DNA of 50,501 nt from SUG1106 sp051883095 (GCA_051883095.1 JBJETB010000054.1:1-50501); one strand, 5' to 3'. Shown: positions 14,547-23,009, counted from the first letter of the stretch. The notes: generated from the sequence alone by a model not told the origin. Numbers and translations are program-made.

Positions 14547-15137
14547 TTATTTCATACAGTCTAAAAATTCCTGATTGTATTTTCTCACCTGTTTCATGGT
14601 GGCTGACCCGTCATGTCCCGGATAAATAGTATATTCGTTTGACCACTTGTCTATGACGCTGCGGCATGATTCTTCCATATCACTCGGAGAACCGTCTGCC
14701 AGGTCCGTTCTTCCCAGATCAGTATCAAAAATAGTATCTCCGGTAAACACCACTTTGCTCTTTTCGGAAAGTATGCATATGGATCCCCGTGTATGCCCCG
14801 GAGTACTCAGCACTTTCAAAACTTCTCCGTCAAGATTCAGCACGTCTCCGTCCCTGAGCTGTCTGTCTACGGTCCCTTTATACACAATGGCATCCATCTC
14901 ATGCATCATTACAGGCACTCCGAAATAATCTCTGATTCTGGCTGCACCTCCCACATGGTCATGATGATGATGAGTCAGTATGACGCCCCGAAGGGTAAGG
15001 CCTTCTTTCTCCACATAATCTATGAATTTTCTCGGTTCATAACCCGGGTCTATTATAAAGCAGCTGCCTTTTTCTCTTACACTGACTATATATCCGTTGC
15101 TTTCAAGGCTGCCGCCTACAAATCTTTTTATCTTCAC
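14547..15137 (-). CDS. MBL-fold metallohydrolase (glyoxalase II-like)
   Basis: This 196-residue metallo-beta-lactamase-fold hydrolase has the full metal ligand set: THHHHDHVGG (about 55-64), GHTRGS, FTGDTIF and YPGHDG. Such proteins include hydroxyacylglutathione hydrolase-like enzymes acting on thioesters of methylglyoxal detoxification, but the substrate is not determined here. I chose GTG at 15137, which follows AGGGAG with 7-nt spacing. The open frame extends much further upstream, but that extension is antisense to trkA and is not coding. Its promoter shares a -35 hexamer with the divergent trkA promoter. Confidence 0.93.
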   Translation of the reverse strand: MKIKRFVGGSLESNGYIVSVREKGSCFIIDPGYEPRKFIDYVEKEGLTLRGVILTHHHHDHVGGAARIRDYFGVPVMMHEMDAIVYKGTVDRQLRDGDVLNLDGEVLKVLSTPGHTRGSICILSEKSKVVFTGDTIFDTDLGRTDLADGSPSDMEESCRSVIDKWSNEYTIYPGHDGSATMKQVRKYNQEFLDCMK

Positions 15138-15179
15138 TTCTCTTCTCCCTGAAAAAGCATAAATAATTTTCCTGTTACT

Positions 15180-15230
15180 ATTGTACAATAAAAGTATCGC
15201 TCTTGCAAATTTTATATAATGTGGTACAAT
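15180..15230. promoter_or_regulatory. Divergent promoters sharing one palindromic -35 box
   Basis: TTGCAA at 15203-15208 is its own reverse complement. Rightward it is 16 nt from TACAAT (15225-15230) for trkA. Leftward it is 17 nt from TACAAT (15180-15185) for the MBL gene. The two promoters cannot easily be occupied at once. Confidence 0.6.
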
Positions 15231-15269
15231 GAAATGTACATTTAAAATTATTACGAGGTACGTGAAATT

Positions 15270-16628
15270 ATGAAGATTGCAATCGTCGGGGCCGGCAAGC
15301 TCGGTCTCAAGGTAGTTAACGCTCTGGTGGGAGGCGATCATGCCATAACCGTATTCGATGTAAACGAGGCTGTTCTCAACAAAATCAGCCAGCAGTACGA
15401 CGTTATGACCGTAGCCGGAAACGCAAAGCAGATAAGCCTTCTCAAGGACAGAGGTATTGAAAACTTCGATTTTCTCATCGCCTGCACCGACAGCGACGAG
15501 CAGAATATCGTCATCGCAGCCTTCGCCAAAAAGCTCGGCTGCTCCAAAGTTATCGCCAGAGTCCGCGACCCTGAGCACATGAACCAGATGGATTTTATCA
15601 TGGAAACCATGAATATAGATCATATTGTAAATCCTGACCTTTCCATTACCAAGGAAATATACAAGTATCTCGTCGAAAAATATACTCTGACAAACGGCAT
15701 CTTTTCCAGTGGAAAGGTTTCACTGGTCCAGTTCAAGGTGCAGAAATACAGGAAGCTCATCGGCCTTTCAATGATAGAGGTCAGCAAGGTGCTGCCTAAC
15801 ATGCTGATTGTGGCAATCTCAAGAAACGGCAAGATTATAATTCCTCACGGCAAAACCGTAATTGACGATCACGATACTCTCTATCTCATAGGAGAAAAAT
15901 CTCAGATTGTTGAACTTCACAATAAGGTTCACGAAAAAGGAAAATACACCAATCTTCAGAAGGTAATGATTATCGGCGGCGGTAAGACGGGCTACTATCT
16001 GGCAGGCAAGCTTTCCGAATTCGGCATTGCTGTAAAGCTTATAGAAAAGAGCAAGGAACGCTGCTACTACCTTTCCACTCACCTCGACGATGTAATGGTT
16101 CTTCACGGAGATGCCACTGATACTTCCCTTCTAGAGGAAGAGAATCTTGATGAAATGGACGCTTTCGTTGCTGCTACAGGTTTTGACGAGGAAAATCTGC
16201 TTCTTGCTCTCATAGCCAAGCAGCGCGGCGTAGAAGATGTTATCTCCAAGGTAAGCCATCAGAGTTACAAAGACCTCATCGAAAAGATGGGTATCGATAT
16301 GGCTCTTAACCCTCTTGATATTGTAGCCAGCACAATTCTGCGCTACATTCAGGGTTCAAAGAAGATTATCGCCTCCCTGCTTATTCAGGGACAGGCAGAG
16401 ATAATGGAGATTATAGCTTCAGACGAAATGAAGCTTGCAAATGTTCCTCTGAAAGACGTCGCCCTTCCTGACGGTGTGCTTATCGCAGCCATACACAGAG
16501 GCCAGCAGGTCATCATTCCTAATGGTGACACTAAGATACTTGAAGGCGACAAGGTAACTATCTTCTGTCTGCTCAGCGATATAGGCGAGCTGGAAAAGCT
16601 GTTTACAGCCAAGAAGGCATTTTTATAA
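15270..16628 (+). CDS. trkA: Trk potassium uptake regulator TrkA
   Basis: This 452-residue cytoplasmic gating subunit of Trk/Ktr potassium channels has two RCK modules, each with a Rossmann NAD(H)-binding fold and a TrkA-C domain. The first nucleotide motif is GAGKLG (7-12), and the second is IIGGGKTGYYLAGKL near residue 235. TrkA-C domains end each half. The length is normal for double-RCK TrkA. It starts at ATG after GAGGT and lies 12 nt before the first trkH, so it heads a trkA-trkH-trkH operon. It likely gates at least the first TrkH. Confidence 0.96.
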   Translation: MKIAIVGAGKLGLKVVNALVGGDHAITVFDVNEAVLNKISQQYDVMTVAGNAKQISLLKDRGIENFDFLIACTDSDEQNIVIAAFAKKLGCSKVIARVRDPEHMNQMDFIMETMNIDHIVNPDLSITKEIYKYLVEKYTLTNGIFSSGKVSLVQFKVQKYRKLIGLSMIEVSKVLPNMLIVAISRNGKIIIPHGKTVIDDHDTLYLIGEKSQIVELHNKVHEKGKYTNLQKVMIIGGGKTGYYLAGKLSEFGIAVKLIEKSKERCYYLSTHLDDVMVLHGDATDTSLLEEENLDEMDAFVAATGFDEENLLLALIAKQRGVEDVISKVSHQSYKDLIEKMGIDMALNPLDIVASTILRYIQGSKKIIASLLIQGQAEIMEIIASDEMKLANVPLKDVALPDGVLIAAIHRGQQVIIPNGDTKILEGDKVTIFCLLSDIGELEKLFTAKKAFL

Positions 16629-16640
16629 TATTCCCGTGTC

Positions 16641-18137
16641 ATGCGGATCAGAAAGGAGCTTGCAATGCGCGGCAAGCACAGAGATTATGTCAGAATCGAA
16701 GGCGCAGCACTTCTCATTCTGGCGGCAGCTATGGTTATACCCTTCATACTGGCACTGTTCTACAGAGAAAAATCCTCATCCATAGGCTTCGGCACGGTCA
16801 TAGGCTTTTGTCTTCTTGCAGGAGTGCTGATAAGAATTATCATTAAACCTTCTCCGGAAAAATTCAAATCCAGAGACGGGTTTTTTGTTGTGTCATTAAC
16901 ATGGCTTGTATGTTCCCTGGTCGGCGCTGCACCGTTTATGATTTCCGGTGCAATTCCCGAATTCGCCGATGCCGTATTTGAGTCATGTTCCGGCTTCAGC
17001 ACCACCGGTGCCTCAATACTTACCGATATAGAAGCAATGCCCAGATCCATTCTCTTCTGGCGCTCTTTTACCCACTGGCTTGGCGGCATGGGAATCATCG
17101 TTTTCGTAATGGCCATTCTGCCTGCTCTTGGTATCAGCGGTCAGATGGTGGCTTATGCTGAAACTCCCGGTCCTATCAAGGATAAGGTTACAGCCCGTTT
17201 CTCCGATACTGCCAAAGGTCTCTACAGGCTGTATATAGGTCTTACTGCTGCGGAGGTTATTCTGCTGAAGTTTGGCGGAATGAACTGGTATGATGCTTTT
17301 GTACACACCTTCGGAACTGTGGGAACAGGAGGATTCTCCTCTTATAATACCAGTATCGCCCACTTTACCAGTCCATATATACAGATAGTCATTATTGTCT
17401 TTATGGTGCTGGCAGGGATGAACTTCAACCTCTACTATGTTGGGATAATTCAGAAGCACGGTCTCAAGACCATATTCCGTGACGACGAGACAAAATTCTA
17501 CCTTTCGGCAATGGGTATCGCCACTCTGGCGATTTTCATATATAACAATATCATGGACGGCTTCCGCGATGCCGGACATACGCTTCTAAGCGCTGCATTT
17601 CAGGTAGCTTCCATTACGACGACTACAGGTTATGCCACGGACGATTTTGACCTCTGGCCTACATTTTCCAGAATGGTCATATTTGCTCTGTTCTTCTTCG
17701 GCGGCTGTTCAGGTTCTACAGGTGGTGGAATCAAATGTGTTCGTATGCTCGTGTGCATGAAGCTTCTGCGCAGAAGCTTTTCCCTTAAAGTTCATCCTAA
17801 CCGCGTGATTCCCCTTTCCCTCAACAGAAAGGAGCTTTCTTCCGATGTGATCATAAAGATAACCAACTTTGTTTTCACATATGTTGCCGTACTCTTCGCC
17901 GGAACTCTTCTGCTGGCCTTCGACAATATGGATTTTGTTTCCACCCTTTCTGCAGCAGCCAGCTGTCTTGGCAACATCGGTCCGGGCTTTAATCTGGTGG
18001 GGCCGACTATGAACTACGCAGCTCTTACTGATTTTTCAAAACTCGTCTGTTCTTTCCTTATGATCGCCGGCAGACTGGAGCTGTTCACCGTGTTTACTTT
18101 GTTTTCACGTCATTACTGGAATTCAAATCGTGTTTAG
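16641..18137 (+). CDS. trkH: TrkH family potassium channel subunit, canonical filter
   Basis: This 498-residue polytopic membrane protein has the four-repeat MPM fold. All four selectivity-filter loops look canonical: FSTTGAS, GTVGTGG, ITTTTGY and SCLGNIGPG. The gate region GSTGGGIKCVR and the late GRLELF motif are present. It would pass K+ across the inner membrane with TrkA on the cytoplasmic side. The start used is ATG at 16641; ATGCGCGGC at 16665, after AAAGGAG, is a better-supported start and would shorten the protein by 8 residues. It lies between trkA and a second, divergent trkH. Confidence 0.95.
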   Translation: MRIRKELAMRGKHRDYVRIEGAALLILAAAMVIPFILALFYREKSSSIGFGTVIGFCLLAGVLIRIIIKPSPEKFKSRDGFFVVSLTWLVCSLVGAAPFMISGAIPEFADAVFESCSGFSTTGASILTDIEAMPRSILFWRSFTHWLGGMGIIVFVMAILPALGISGQMVAYAETPGPIKDKVTARFSDTAKGLYRLYIGLTAAEVILLKFGGMNWYDAFVHTFGTVGTGGFSSYNTSIAHFTSPYIQIVIIVFMVLAGMNFNLYYVGIIQKHGLKTIFRDDETKFYLSAMGIATLAIFIYNNIMDGFRDAGHTLLSAAFQVASITTTTGYATDDFDLWPTFSRMVIFALFFFGGCSGSTGGGIKCVRMLVCMKLLRRSFSLKVHPNRVIPLSLNRKELSSDVIIKITNFVFTYVAVLFAGTLLLAFDNMDFVSTLSAAASCLGNIGPGFNLVGPTMNYAALTDFSKLVCSFLMIAGRLELFTVFTLFSRHYWNSNRV

Positions 18138-18154
18138 AGAGGTTAAAGCTTAAG

Positions 18155-19627
18155 ATGCATATAAACTATAAGGTTTACATTAAAATACTCGGTTTTCTGA
18201 CAGCTATCGTAGGTCTGGGTATGCTTCCATGCTCGGCTGTGGGCATGAATTTCGGGGAGTGGACTGCATCGGGTGCACTGCTCATCACTTCTCTGGTGTG
18301 TATCTCCGTAGGTTTTGTCATACTTACTCAGCTCAGATTCCGCAAAATAAACCTGCGATTTCACGAGGGGTGGCTTATCGCCTGTATGAGCTGGGTGTAC
18401 TGCTCCCTTCTCGGTGCCGTTCCTTTCTATTTCGGAGGCATGGATTATACCGTCGTTGGCTCCTTTTTTGAAGCTGTAGCAGGCTTTACCACCACAGGAT
18501 GTTCTGTATTCGACATCAACCAGATGCCTAAATGTCTGGCACTGTGGAAAGCCGTTGCAAGCTGGTTCGGCGGCATGGGCATACTGGTCTTTGTGGTTTC
18601 CATATTCCCTGCTCTTGGAATCAGCGGTCAGTCCATAGCTTCAGCTGAAACGACCGGTCCCACCATCGCCAAGCTTGATGCCAAATATGCGGATACGGGC
18701 AAATTCCTATATCTGGTATATATAGCCTTCACCGTGGCTGAATTTATTCTTCTTATTATTGGCCCTCTGGACTGGTATGATGCCCTCATCACAACATTCA
18801 GCAGTGTAAGTACCGGCGGTCTTGTCATAACCTCCGAAAACGAGGCCCTCTTCACCTCCACCTATGTGAGAATGGTGGTGCTGATATTCACAGTACTCTC
18901 GTCCCTTAACTTCTGCTCATACTTTCTTATCAGACAGAAGAGGTTCAAAGAAGCCCTGCTTAATATAGAGACGCGTATCTTCTTTACAATTATCGGTGTG
19001 TCCACCATGCTTATAGCGCTGTGCCTTAAGTTTACCGGAACTTATTCAAGCCTGTGGCAGGCTGTAAAAGACAGTCTGTGCCAGGTTGTTGCCTTCATTG
19101 CGACTTCAGGATACTATGTATGCGACTATACAAAGTGGCCTACCTTTGCTGTGATTATTCTGTTTACACTGCTTTTCATCGGAGGCTGCTCCATGTCAAC
19201 TTCAGGCTCCATGAAAGTAATACGCTTCGTGGTTTTCATTAAACTTATAAAGAGGGGGATATTCAGACAGATACATCCGAGAGCGGTAAAAGCCGTGGTT
19301 GTAGACGGAGAAGCGGTTCCTGCAGACAAAGTTTCAGCTATAACCACTCACATACTGCTGTACTTCGGAGTGTTCTTCTTCTCATGCATTATGCTCTCTT
19401 TCAACAACTTTGATATGGAAACAACCCTCACCACAGCCATAGGCATTTTCTCCAACACCGGAATGGCTATGGGTGAAGCCGGATGCACAGGATATTTCGG
19501 TATGTTCAATCAGTTCTCACAGCTCCTCCTCGCATTGTTGATGATTATGGGAAGACTTGAGATGTATGCTGTACTCCTTCTCTTCTCCAAATCCTTCTGG
19601 AGACTGGACAGCGTTAAATCAGTATAG
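18155..19627 (+). CDS. trkH: Second TrkH family protein with divergent filter loops
   Basis: This 490-residue paralogue of the preceding TrkH has the same membrane layout. Its pore loops read FTTTGCS, SSVSTGG, IATSGY and FSNTGMAMG. Each keeps the key glycine, but the fourth loop has lost the LGNxGPG pattern and the second lacks the GTVGTGG form. The usual GSTGGG is GCSMSTSGS here. Ion selectivity may therefore differ from the first TrkH, or it may act in a hetero-oligomer; this is inference. It starts 17 nt after the first trkH. A hairpin ending in five T follows it. Confidence 0.9.
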   Translation: MHINYKVYIKILGFLTAIVGLGMLPCSAVGMNFGEWTASGALLITSLVCISVGFVILTQLRFRKINLRFHEGWLIACMSWVYCSLLGAVPFYFGGMDYTVVGSFFEAVAGFTTTGCSVFDINQMPKCLALWKAVASWFGGMGILVFVVSIFPALGISGQSIASAETTGPTIAKLDAKYADTGKFLYLVYIAFTVAEFILLIIGPLDWYDALITTFSSVSTGGLVITSENEALFTSTYVRMVVLIFTVLSSLNFCSYFLIRQKRFKEALLNIETRIFFTIIGVSTMLIALCLKFTGTYSSLWQAVKDSLCQVVAFIATSGYYVCDYTKWPTFAVIILFTLLFIGGCSMSTSGSMKVIRFVVFIKLIKRGIFRQIHPRAVKAVVVDGEAVPADKVSAITTHILLYFGVFFFSCIMLSFNNFDMETTLTTAIGIFSNTGMAMGEAGCTGYFGMFNQFSQLLLALLMIMGRLEMYAVLLLFSKSFWRLDSVKSV

Positions 19628-19638
19628 ATATTTTAAGA

Positions 19639-19678
19639 AAAAACGGTCACTCTATCTAATAGAAGGAGGACCGTTTTT
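19639..19678 (+). promoter_or_regulatory. Terminator-like hairpin holding the next gene's ribosome site
   Basis: AAAAACGGTC (19639-19648) pairs perfectly with GACCGTTTTT (19669-19678), and the ATG of the CBS gene follows directly. The Shine-Dalgarno GAAGGAGG lies at the loop-proximal end of the 3' arm. The element can act both as trkH terminator and as a translation switch. Confidence 0.6.
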
Positions 19679-20092
19679 ATGCTTGTAAAAGATTTAATGA
19701 CCACTGCTGTCACATCTGTCACGCCTGAAAGCCCTGCTGCAGCTGCAGTAAAAATTATGCGTTCCGAGGATGTGGGTATAGTTCCCGTCTGTGATATTCA
19801 GGGTCATCTCCTGGGCGTCATAACAGACAGAGATATTCTCATGCGTGACGGACTGGAAAAGACCGCTGAGGACATAATGAGCCGCAATTTAGTGTGCACT
19901 GCTCCAAAGGAAAACATCCACGATGCGGCTATGAAAATGTCGGAGTATGGAGTCCGCCGTCTTCCTGTGGTGGAAAACGATAAACTTGCCGGTATGCTTT
20001 CCCTCAAAGACCTGGCGGGAAAAAGGATTTTTACTGCAGAAATCGGTCATATAATGTATAATGTCTGCAATAAAAAGCCGCAGCGCTTCTAA
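19679..20092 (+). CDS. Two-CBS-domain protein
   Basis: This 137-residue cytosolic protein is almost entirely two CBS motifs (about 5-60 and 68-125), with VKDLMTTAVTSVTPES and GVITDRDIL in the first and EDIMSRNLVCTAPKENI and GMLSLKDLA in the second. Such Bateman modules bind adenine nucleotides, in some cases c-di-AMP. Its place after trkA-trkH-trkH makes a nucleotide-sensing role in potassium transport plausible but unproven. The start codon follows a terminator-like hairpin that contains the ribosome site. The stop codon overlaps the rnr stop on the other strand. Confidence 0.9.
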   Translation: MLVKDLMTTAVTSVTPESPAAAAVKIMRSEDVGIVPVCDIQGHLLGVITDRDILMRDGLEKTAEDIMSRNLVCTAPKENIHDAAMKMSEYGVRRLPVVENDKLAGMLSLKDLAGKRIFTAEIGHIMYNVCNKKPQRF

Positions 20093-20106
20093 TTGCTGTG
20101 GTTTTT
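20072..20106. terminator. Bidirectional terminator inside overlapping 3' ends
   Basis: The stem CCGCAGC (20078-20084) / GCTGTGG (20095-20101) has A5 on its left and T5 on its right, so it can terminate both ways. It contains the stop codons of the CBS gene (plus) and rnr (minus), which overlap by 4 bp. Confidence 0.75.
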
Positions 20107-21987
20107 CTGTATAATCTGAAAATCTATCTGTTTTTCTGAAGGTCGCGCATCCGTAACCCGCACTCTCACCCTTTCACCCAGCTGATAAGGTCTGGCCAGT
20201 TCCGATGCAAAAGCCATTCCTTCGATTGTGTTCGGGAGCTCTACGTAGACCCCGAAGTCTGTTACTCCGCTGACCACACCGTCAAACTCCTCACCTATGT
20301 GTGCCTCCATGAACTGAGCCTTCTTCATCTTATCCACCTCACGCTCCAGTTCCTGAGCCTTCCGCTCCGTCTTGGATGAAATATCTGCTGCCTTCTCTGC
20401 ATCCATCCTGTACTTTTCCAGCTTTTCCTCGGTCATGCGCCCTGTGATGGATTCCTTGATTATCCTGTGAATTATCAGATCCGGATATCTTCTTATAGGT
20501 GAGGTGAAATGACAGTAATATCTGAAAGCCAGACCGAAATGCCCCTCGCATTCAGTGCTGTAGCGCGCCTTTTTCATGGTTCTCAGCATTACTCTGTTTA
20601 CCACGCTTTCATAAGGCTTATCCTCTATATCCGCAATAATGTCTGCCAGTGTCTTGGGATAAATATTGTCCGCACTTCCCTTAAGCTTAATACCGAAATT
20701 CATAAGGTATGTTTTAAGGTCCATGATTTTTTCCGGGTCGGGTTTTTCGTGAATCCGGTACACGAAAGGATAGTTGAGCCAGAAAAAGTGTTCTGCCACC
20801 GTTTCGTTAGCCACAAGCATGAATTCTTCTATGAGGCGGTTTGCCGTTCTTCTCTCTTCAAGCTCAACAGCAATCGGGTTCTCATCTTCGTCCAGAGTTA
20901 TGACAGCCTCTGAGATGTCAAAATCCAGACTGCCTTTCTGTTTTCTTCTGTGGCGCAGTATTGCCGCCAGCTCTCCCATGAGCTTAATATCTCCCACAAT
21001 GCTGCTGTATTTTTTGCTGAGTCCGGGGTCATCTTTTTCCAGAATATCTGAAACATCATCGTAAACTAGCCTTGCAGATGACCTTATGACTGATTCATGT
21101 ATGGCATGGTCCACCACAGCGCCTTCTCCGTCAATTTCCATAAAGCAGGAAAGGGTCAGCTTGTCTTCTCCTTCGTTCAGGCTGCAGCTCCCGTTGGAAA
21201 GGGCCTTCGGCAGCATTGGCACGACTCTGTTGATTAAATAGACACTGGTGCCGCGTTTCAGGGCTTCCATGTCCAGATATCCGTCTTCGGCCACAAAATG
21301 GCTTACATCTGCAATATGGACTCCGAGAAGGTAATTCCCGTTAGGCAGCATTTCTATTGATACCGCATCGTCCAGGTCCTTGGCCGTCGGTCCGTCTATG
21401 GTAAATATGGTTTTGCTGCGAAGGTCAAGTCTTCCGCTTTCTGAAATCATTTCCTCGGTAATGGGCTCTCTGGAACGAGCTTTGGCTTCTGCATTGACCC
21501 TGCTCGGGAATGTTTCGTATAACCCATAGGCTCTTATGAGGCTGAGTACATCGCTGCCGGGCTGCCCTTCTCTGGCAATGACCTCGGTTATCTTTCCCTC
21601 AAGGCTGTGTGCCCCGTCTGGATATTGGGTTATCTTAGCAACCACCTTATCTCCTGTCTGCGCATTTCTCGCAAAGTCCCTTTTGACGAAAACATCCTCT
21701 CCTATCTTCTTATCGTCAGGCACTACGAACCCATAATGCTGATGTTTCTCAAAGGTTCCTACCAGTTCGGTCGTCTTATGCTCCAGAACCTGCACAACTC
21801 TTGCTTCATGTGAGCGTCTTGTCATGTATGGCGGCAGTATTTCGGCCTCCACAGTGTCACCGTTCATGGCTCCGCCCATCTTGTCCGGCGCCACGAAAAA
21901 ATCGGCTCCTTCCTCCTGGCGTATGAATCCGAATCCTTTTTTATTTTTTTCTATTGTACCTGTAATTCTCTGCATTTCTCTTTTCAT
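20089..21987 (-). CDS. rnr: Ribonuclease R
   Basis: This 632-residue 3'-5' processive exoribonuclease of the RNB family degrades structured RNA. N-terminal cold-shock/OB domains occupy about 8-130. The RNB catalytic domain follows with KDLDDAVSIE (D204, D206, D207 bind metal). A C-terminal S1 domain begins at about 555 (GEEFDGVVSGVTDFGVYVEL). It lacks the extra N-terminal helix-turn-helix region and the long basic tail of larger RNase R proteins. In many Firmicutes smpB and ssrA are neighbours; here they are not. A -10 box 7 nt before the ATG predicts a leaderless mRNA. Confidence 0.95.
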   Translation of the reverse strand: MKREMQRITGTIEKNKKGFGFIRQEEGADFFVAPDKMGGAMNGDTVEAEILPPYMTRRSHEARVVQVLEHKTTELVGTFEKHQHYGFVVPDDKKIGEDVFVKRDFARNAQTGDKVVAKITQYPDGAHSLEGKITEVIAREGQPGSDVLSLIRAYGLYETFPSRVNAEAKARSREPITEEMISESGRLDLRSKTIFTIDGPTAKDLDDAVSIEMLPNGNYLLGVHIADVSHFVAEDGYLDMEALKRGTSVYLINRVVPMLPKALSNGSCSLNEGEDKLTLSCFMEIDGEGAVVDHAIHESVIRSSARLVYDDVSDILEKDDPGLSKKYSSIVGDIKLMGELAAILRHRRKQKGSLDFDISEAVITLDEDENPIAVELEERRTANRLIEEFMLVANETVAEHFFWLNYPFVYRIHEKPDPEKIMDLKTYLMNFGIKLKGSADNIYPKTLADIIADIEDKPYESVVNRVMLRTMKKARYSTECEGHFGLAFRYYCHFTSPIRRYPDLIIHRIIKESITGRMTEEKLEKYRMDAEKAADISSKTERKAQELEREVDKMKKAQFMEAHIGEEFDGVVSGVTDFGVYVELPNTIEGMAFASELARPYQLGERVRVRVTDARPSEKQIDFQIIQKNHSN

Positions 21988-21994
21988 ATGTAAG

Positions 21995-22023
21995 AGTATA
22001 TTCTGCCTGGTTTGTTAAGTCAA
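21995..22023 (-). promoter_or_regulatory. Promoter of rnr (leaderless)
   Basis: TTGACT (22018-22023), 17-nt spacer, TATACT (21995-22000) on the minus strand. The hexamer ends 7 nt before the ATG, the same geometry as hflX. Confidence 0.75.
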
Positions 22024-22032
22024 GCCCTCGGT

Positions 22033-22069
22033 AAAAAAGTCAAGGTCTCCCTGTATGAAAAGGAGACCT
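22033..22069 (-). terminator. Intrinsic terminator of the small lipoprotein gene
   Basis: AGGTCTCC pairs with GGGAGACCT across a 10-nt loop, followed after 4 nt by six T on the minus strand. Confidence 0.85.
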
Positions 22070-22141
22070 GCTTTAATACTTCAATGCTTTTATGCTTTTA
22101 TGTCAGTTTTTGCAAAACTTTCGGGATGTCCTTAAAATACC

Positions 22142-22450
22142 CTAGGCCACTCCGTTGGTTTTATTGTTATCCCTGTTGTCAATGCCTGTATCGTTTGTGT
22201 CGTTGTTATTATTGATTCTGCCTTCGTTATCGTTGCCGCCGAGCATGTTGTCCACGTCGTCTCTCAGATTATCTCCCGCTCTGCCGATGTCATCGCCCAG
22301 ATTGTTGTTTTGGGTGCCGTTATTATTCACTCCGTCATTTACTCCCGGTGTGTTATCGTTGACACCGTTGTTATCTCTGCCGCAGCCAGCCATAACAAGA
22401 GATGCGATAAGCAGTAAAATCATCAGGATGATAGTAGTCTTCTTTTTCAT
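22142..22450 (-). CDS. Small Asn/Asp/Gly-rich lipoprotein
   Basis: This 102-residue predicted lipoprotein has a basic start MKKK, a hydrophobic core and a lipobox VMAGC with C23 as the lipidated residue. The mature part is low-complexity, dominated by Asn, Asp and Gly, with one short amphipathic stretch (about 55-75) and no cysteine. I recognise no domain. The ATG at 22450 follows GAAAGGAG; a longer reading upstream is not supported by a ribosome site. It lies between yjdF and rnr, with terminators on both sides, so it is likely its own transcript. Function is unknown; an envelope or spore-related role is only a guess. Confidence 0.8.
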   Translation of the reverse strand: MKKKTTIILMILLLIASLVMAGCGRDNNGVNDNTPGVNDGVNNNGTQNNNLGDDIGRAGDNLRDDVDNMLGGNDNEGRINNNNDTNDTGIDNRDNNKTNGVA

Positions 22451-22521
22451 AAAAACACTCCTTTCTTCATTCACACTTAGTTTGGGGTGTTTTAAAGAAA
22501 ATATGCAACGAAAAATTAAAA

Positions 22522-22574
22522 ATTTTTTTAAAGCCTCCCGACGCACTGCCTGAGCAATGCCTTAGGAGGCTTTT
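22522..22574 (-). terminator. Terminator after yjdF
   Basis: AAGCCTCC (22531-22538 on plus) pairs with GGAGGCTT (22565-22572). A nested stem GCATTGC/GCAGTGC lies in the loop. The minus-strand downstream tract is TTT, seven A, five T, so the T-run is imperfect. Confidence 0.7.
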
Positions 22575-22585
22575 CGGTCACAGAC

Positions 22586-23002
22586 TCAATGGCCTTTATG
22601 TTTTTCCTTGCGCTTCTGCTGCTTCTGTTCAAAGCGTCTCTGCTTCTCAGCTTCCTTCATCTCCCTGCTGATAACCTTTCGCTCGACCTTCATCTGTTCG
22701 TGCTGCAGCTTCAATGCCTGCTGAGACCTGGTGCCGATTCCGGTCTTCTCCATCTGGTGCTTCGCTTCACGCTGCATCCTTTTGGGATTCACCTTCGTTT
22801 CCTTAAAGTCAGAATCAACAGCCGGACTGAACTTCAGCTTCGAGTATTCTCTGAGCACAAAATCATATATTTCGTATATCTTTGGTTCTGCACCGAAGGT
22901 TACCTTGCAGACTGAAAGCTTTCCGCCCTCGCCGCGCTCAAAAACTCCAACCCAGAACGGCTCTTCAAAGAATACGGTCAGCCTGCCCGTTATTCTGTCC
23001 AT
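22586..23002 (-). CDS. yjdF: YjdF family protein (DUF2992)
   Basis: This 138-residue protein matches the YjdF/DUF2992 family: an N-terminal half with LTVFFEEPFWVGVFER and a strongly basic, probably helical C-terminal half rich in Lys, Arg, Glu and Gln. The reaction is unknown. In Bacillus subtilis yjdF is controlled by the yjdF-motif riboswitch, which binds azaaromatic compounds, and the family is linked to resistance to such compounds. Here a long structured leader precedes the ATG, and the AAGGAGGG ribosome site can pair with an upstream CCCTCCCTCCTT tract. A promoter lies about 160 nt upstream. Confidence 0.9.
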   Translation of the reverse strand: MDRITGRLTVFFEEPFWVGVFERGEGGKLSVCKVTFGAEPKIYEIYDFVLREYSKLKFSPAVDSDFKETKVNPKRMQREAKHQMEKTGIGTRSQQALKLQHEQMKVERKVISREMKEAEKQRRFEQKQQKRKEKHKGH

Positions 23003-23009
23003 GACTCAT

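Noticed and set aside
15138..15623. A long N-terminal extension of the MBL hydrolase
   Set aside because: It runs antisense through the start of trkA. The GTG at 15137 has a proper ribosome site and gives the normal family length.
22000..22160. Search for smpB or tmRNA next to rnr
   Set aside because: No tRNA-like ends or SmpB-like frame is visible; the region holds a promoter and a terminator only.
22155..22553. A plus-strand frame opposite the small lipoprotein
   Set aside because: The minus-strand gene has a ribosome site, signal peptide and lipobox; the opposite frame is Leu/Ser-rich only because of the Asn/Asp repeats on the other strand.
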